Positions 5,396 through 5,977 of a DNA stretch of 5,977 bases are shown piece after piece. Position 1 is the first letter of the stretch. Each line of letters opens with the position of its first letter. The DNA is from Desulfobacterales bacterium (GTDB taxonomy: Bacteria > Desulfobacterota > Desulfobacteria > Desulfobacterales > JAFDCJ01). Below the pieces are notes generated by a model. The model did no database searches and was not told the DNA's origin. It was given only the letters and a program-made list of their open reading frames with translations. The stretch is taken from the NCBI GenBank assembly GCA_029939875.1, contig JAOZSC010000185.1, positions 1-5,977 on the forward strand, in the 5' to 3' direction. Made by a program: the position numbers and the translations under genes.

Positions 5396-5977
5396 ATGAT
5401 GAAATTTGCAATTCTGGGTACGGGCATTATGGGACGCGGCTGGATCACCCAATGCGCGATGACCGGCCATGATGTGCACTGTTATGACGCCAACGCGGAC
5501 ATGCTGTCCGGCACCGCCGAAGCCTGTGGGAAGCTGGCGGGCAAGGTGGCGAAAAAGTTTAGAATCGATGACGCTGATTTTGCCGCCAATACCGCTAAAA
5601 AGATTTCTACCTACACGGACAAGGCACAGTTCATCGCAGCCGCCAAAGACTGTGATATTTTTCTGGAGGTGATTTTCGAGGACCTTAAACTGAAATGCTC
5701 CGTGCTGTCGGAATTTTTACCCCAGCTTTCCGAAAAAGTGATCTTCTGGTCCAACACCAGCAGCTTGGACATCAACCCCATGGCCGAGGCCGGCGGGCGC
5801 CCGGAACGTTCGATTATTACCCACGGTATGAACCCGGTGCCCATGATGCCCGGCGTTGAGGTGGTGCCCGGTGCTAAAACCTCGGCCGAGACGGTGGACT
5901 TTACCCGCCAGGCCTTGCTCGAAATGAAAAAAGCGCCTTTTCTGGCGCCCAACATTCCCGGCTTCTGGGTCAACCGG
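5396..5977 (+). CDS. 3-hydroxyacyl-CoA dehydrogenase, NAD-binding domain (partial, 3' end outside window)
   Basis: The first 194 codons are present and the frame is open to the window end. The enzyme oxidises L-3-hydroxyacyl-CoA to 3-oxoacyl-CoA with NAD+ in beta-oxidation or related acyl-CoA pathways. The nucleotide-binding motif GTGIMG is at 8-13, and Asp31 (HCYD) closes the second strand as expected for NAD rather than NADP. FLEVIFEDLKLK (89-100), SNTSSL (119-124), THGMNPVP (142-149) and PGFWVNR (188-194) follow the family order. Ser122, His143, Glu155 and Asn193 have the same spacing as the catalytic tetrad of human HADH (Ser137, His158, Glu170, Asn208). The C-terminal 3HCDH domain, and any fused domain, lie beyond the window. 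A strong AGGAGG (5387-5392) precedes two in-frame ATGs at 5396 and 5399; the first is 3 nt away and the second 6 nt away, and the second gives the more family-like MKFAILG start. The gene has its own promoter and a structured leader. Confidence 0.92.
   Translation, partial: MMKFAILGTGIMGRGWITQCAMTGHDVHCYDANADMLSGTAEACGKLAGKVAKKFRIDDADFAANTAKKISTYTDKAQFIAAAKDCDIFLEVIFEDLKLKCSVLSEFLPQLSEKVIFWSNTSSLDINPMAEAGGRPERSIITHGMNPVPMMPGVEVVPGAKTSAETVDFTRQALLEMKKAPFLAPNIPGFWVNR

Overview
The window looks like chromosomal DNA of an anaerobic, Desulfobacterales-like (former Deltaproteobacteria) bacterium. This is an inference. It rests on the look of the Dus-family and COG2509-type proteins, a selenophosphate synthetase remnant, a LarA-superfamily protein, a beta-oxidation enzyme and moderate-to-high GC. 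No rRNA, tRNA, CRISPR array, insertion sequence or phage gene is visible.

Layout. A LarA-superfamily protein (12-1262, minus) and an alpha/beta hydrolase (1449-2327, plus) diverge from a 186-bp region that holds a good sigma70-type promoter for each. The hydrolase converges on a divergent tRNA-dihydrouridine synthase homologue (2320-3342, minus), and the two overlap tail to tail by 8 bp. Upstream of dus lies an unrecognised 40-codon minus-strand reading frame (3377-3499). Next comes a COG2509-type FAD oxidoreductase with a four-cysteine motif (3521-4927, plus). It converges on a selD fragment (4940-5182, minus) that keeps only the C-terminal end of the enzyme. An AT-rich intergenic stretch follows, with a near-consensus promoter and a UUCG-capped leader hairpin. 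It leads into a 3-hydroxyacyl-CoA dehydrogenase whose 3' end runs off the window (5396-5977+, plus).

The genes alternate in strand, so this is a set of single transcription units rather than one operon. I see no shared pathway: the products are a predicted nickel-pincer racemase-like enzyme, a serine hydrolase, a tRNA-modification enzyme, a flavoprotein and a beta-oxidation enzyme. I found no clear new multi-gene system. The points most worth a second look are the truncated selD, the altered catalytic loop of the Dus protein, the LarA-like residues of the first gene, the unexplained small reading frame and the structured leader of the dehydrogenase gene.
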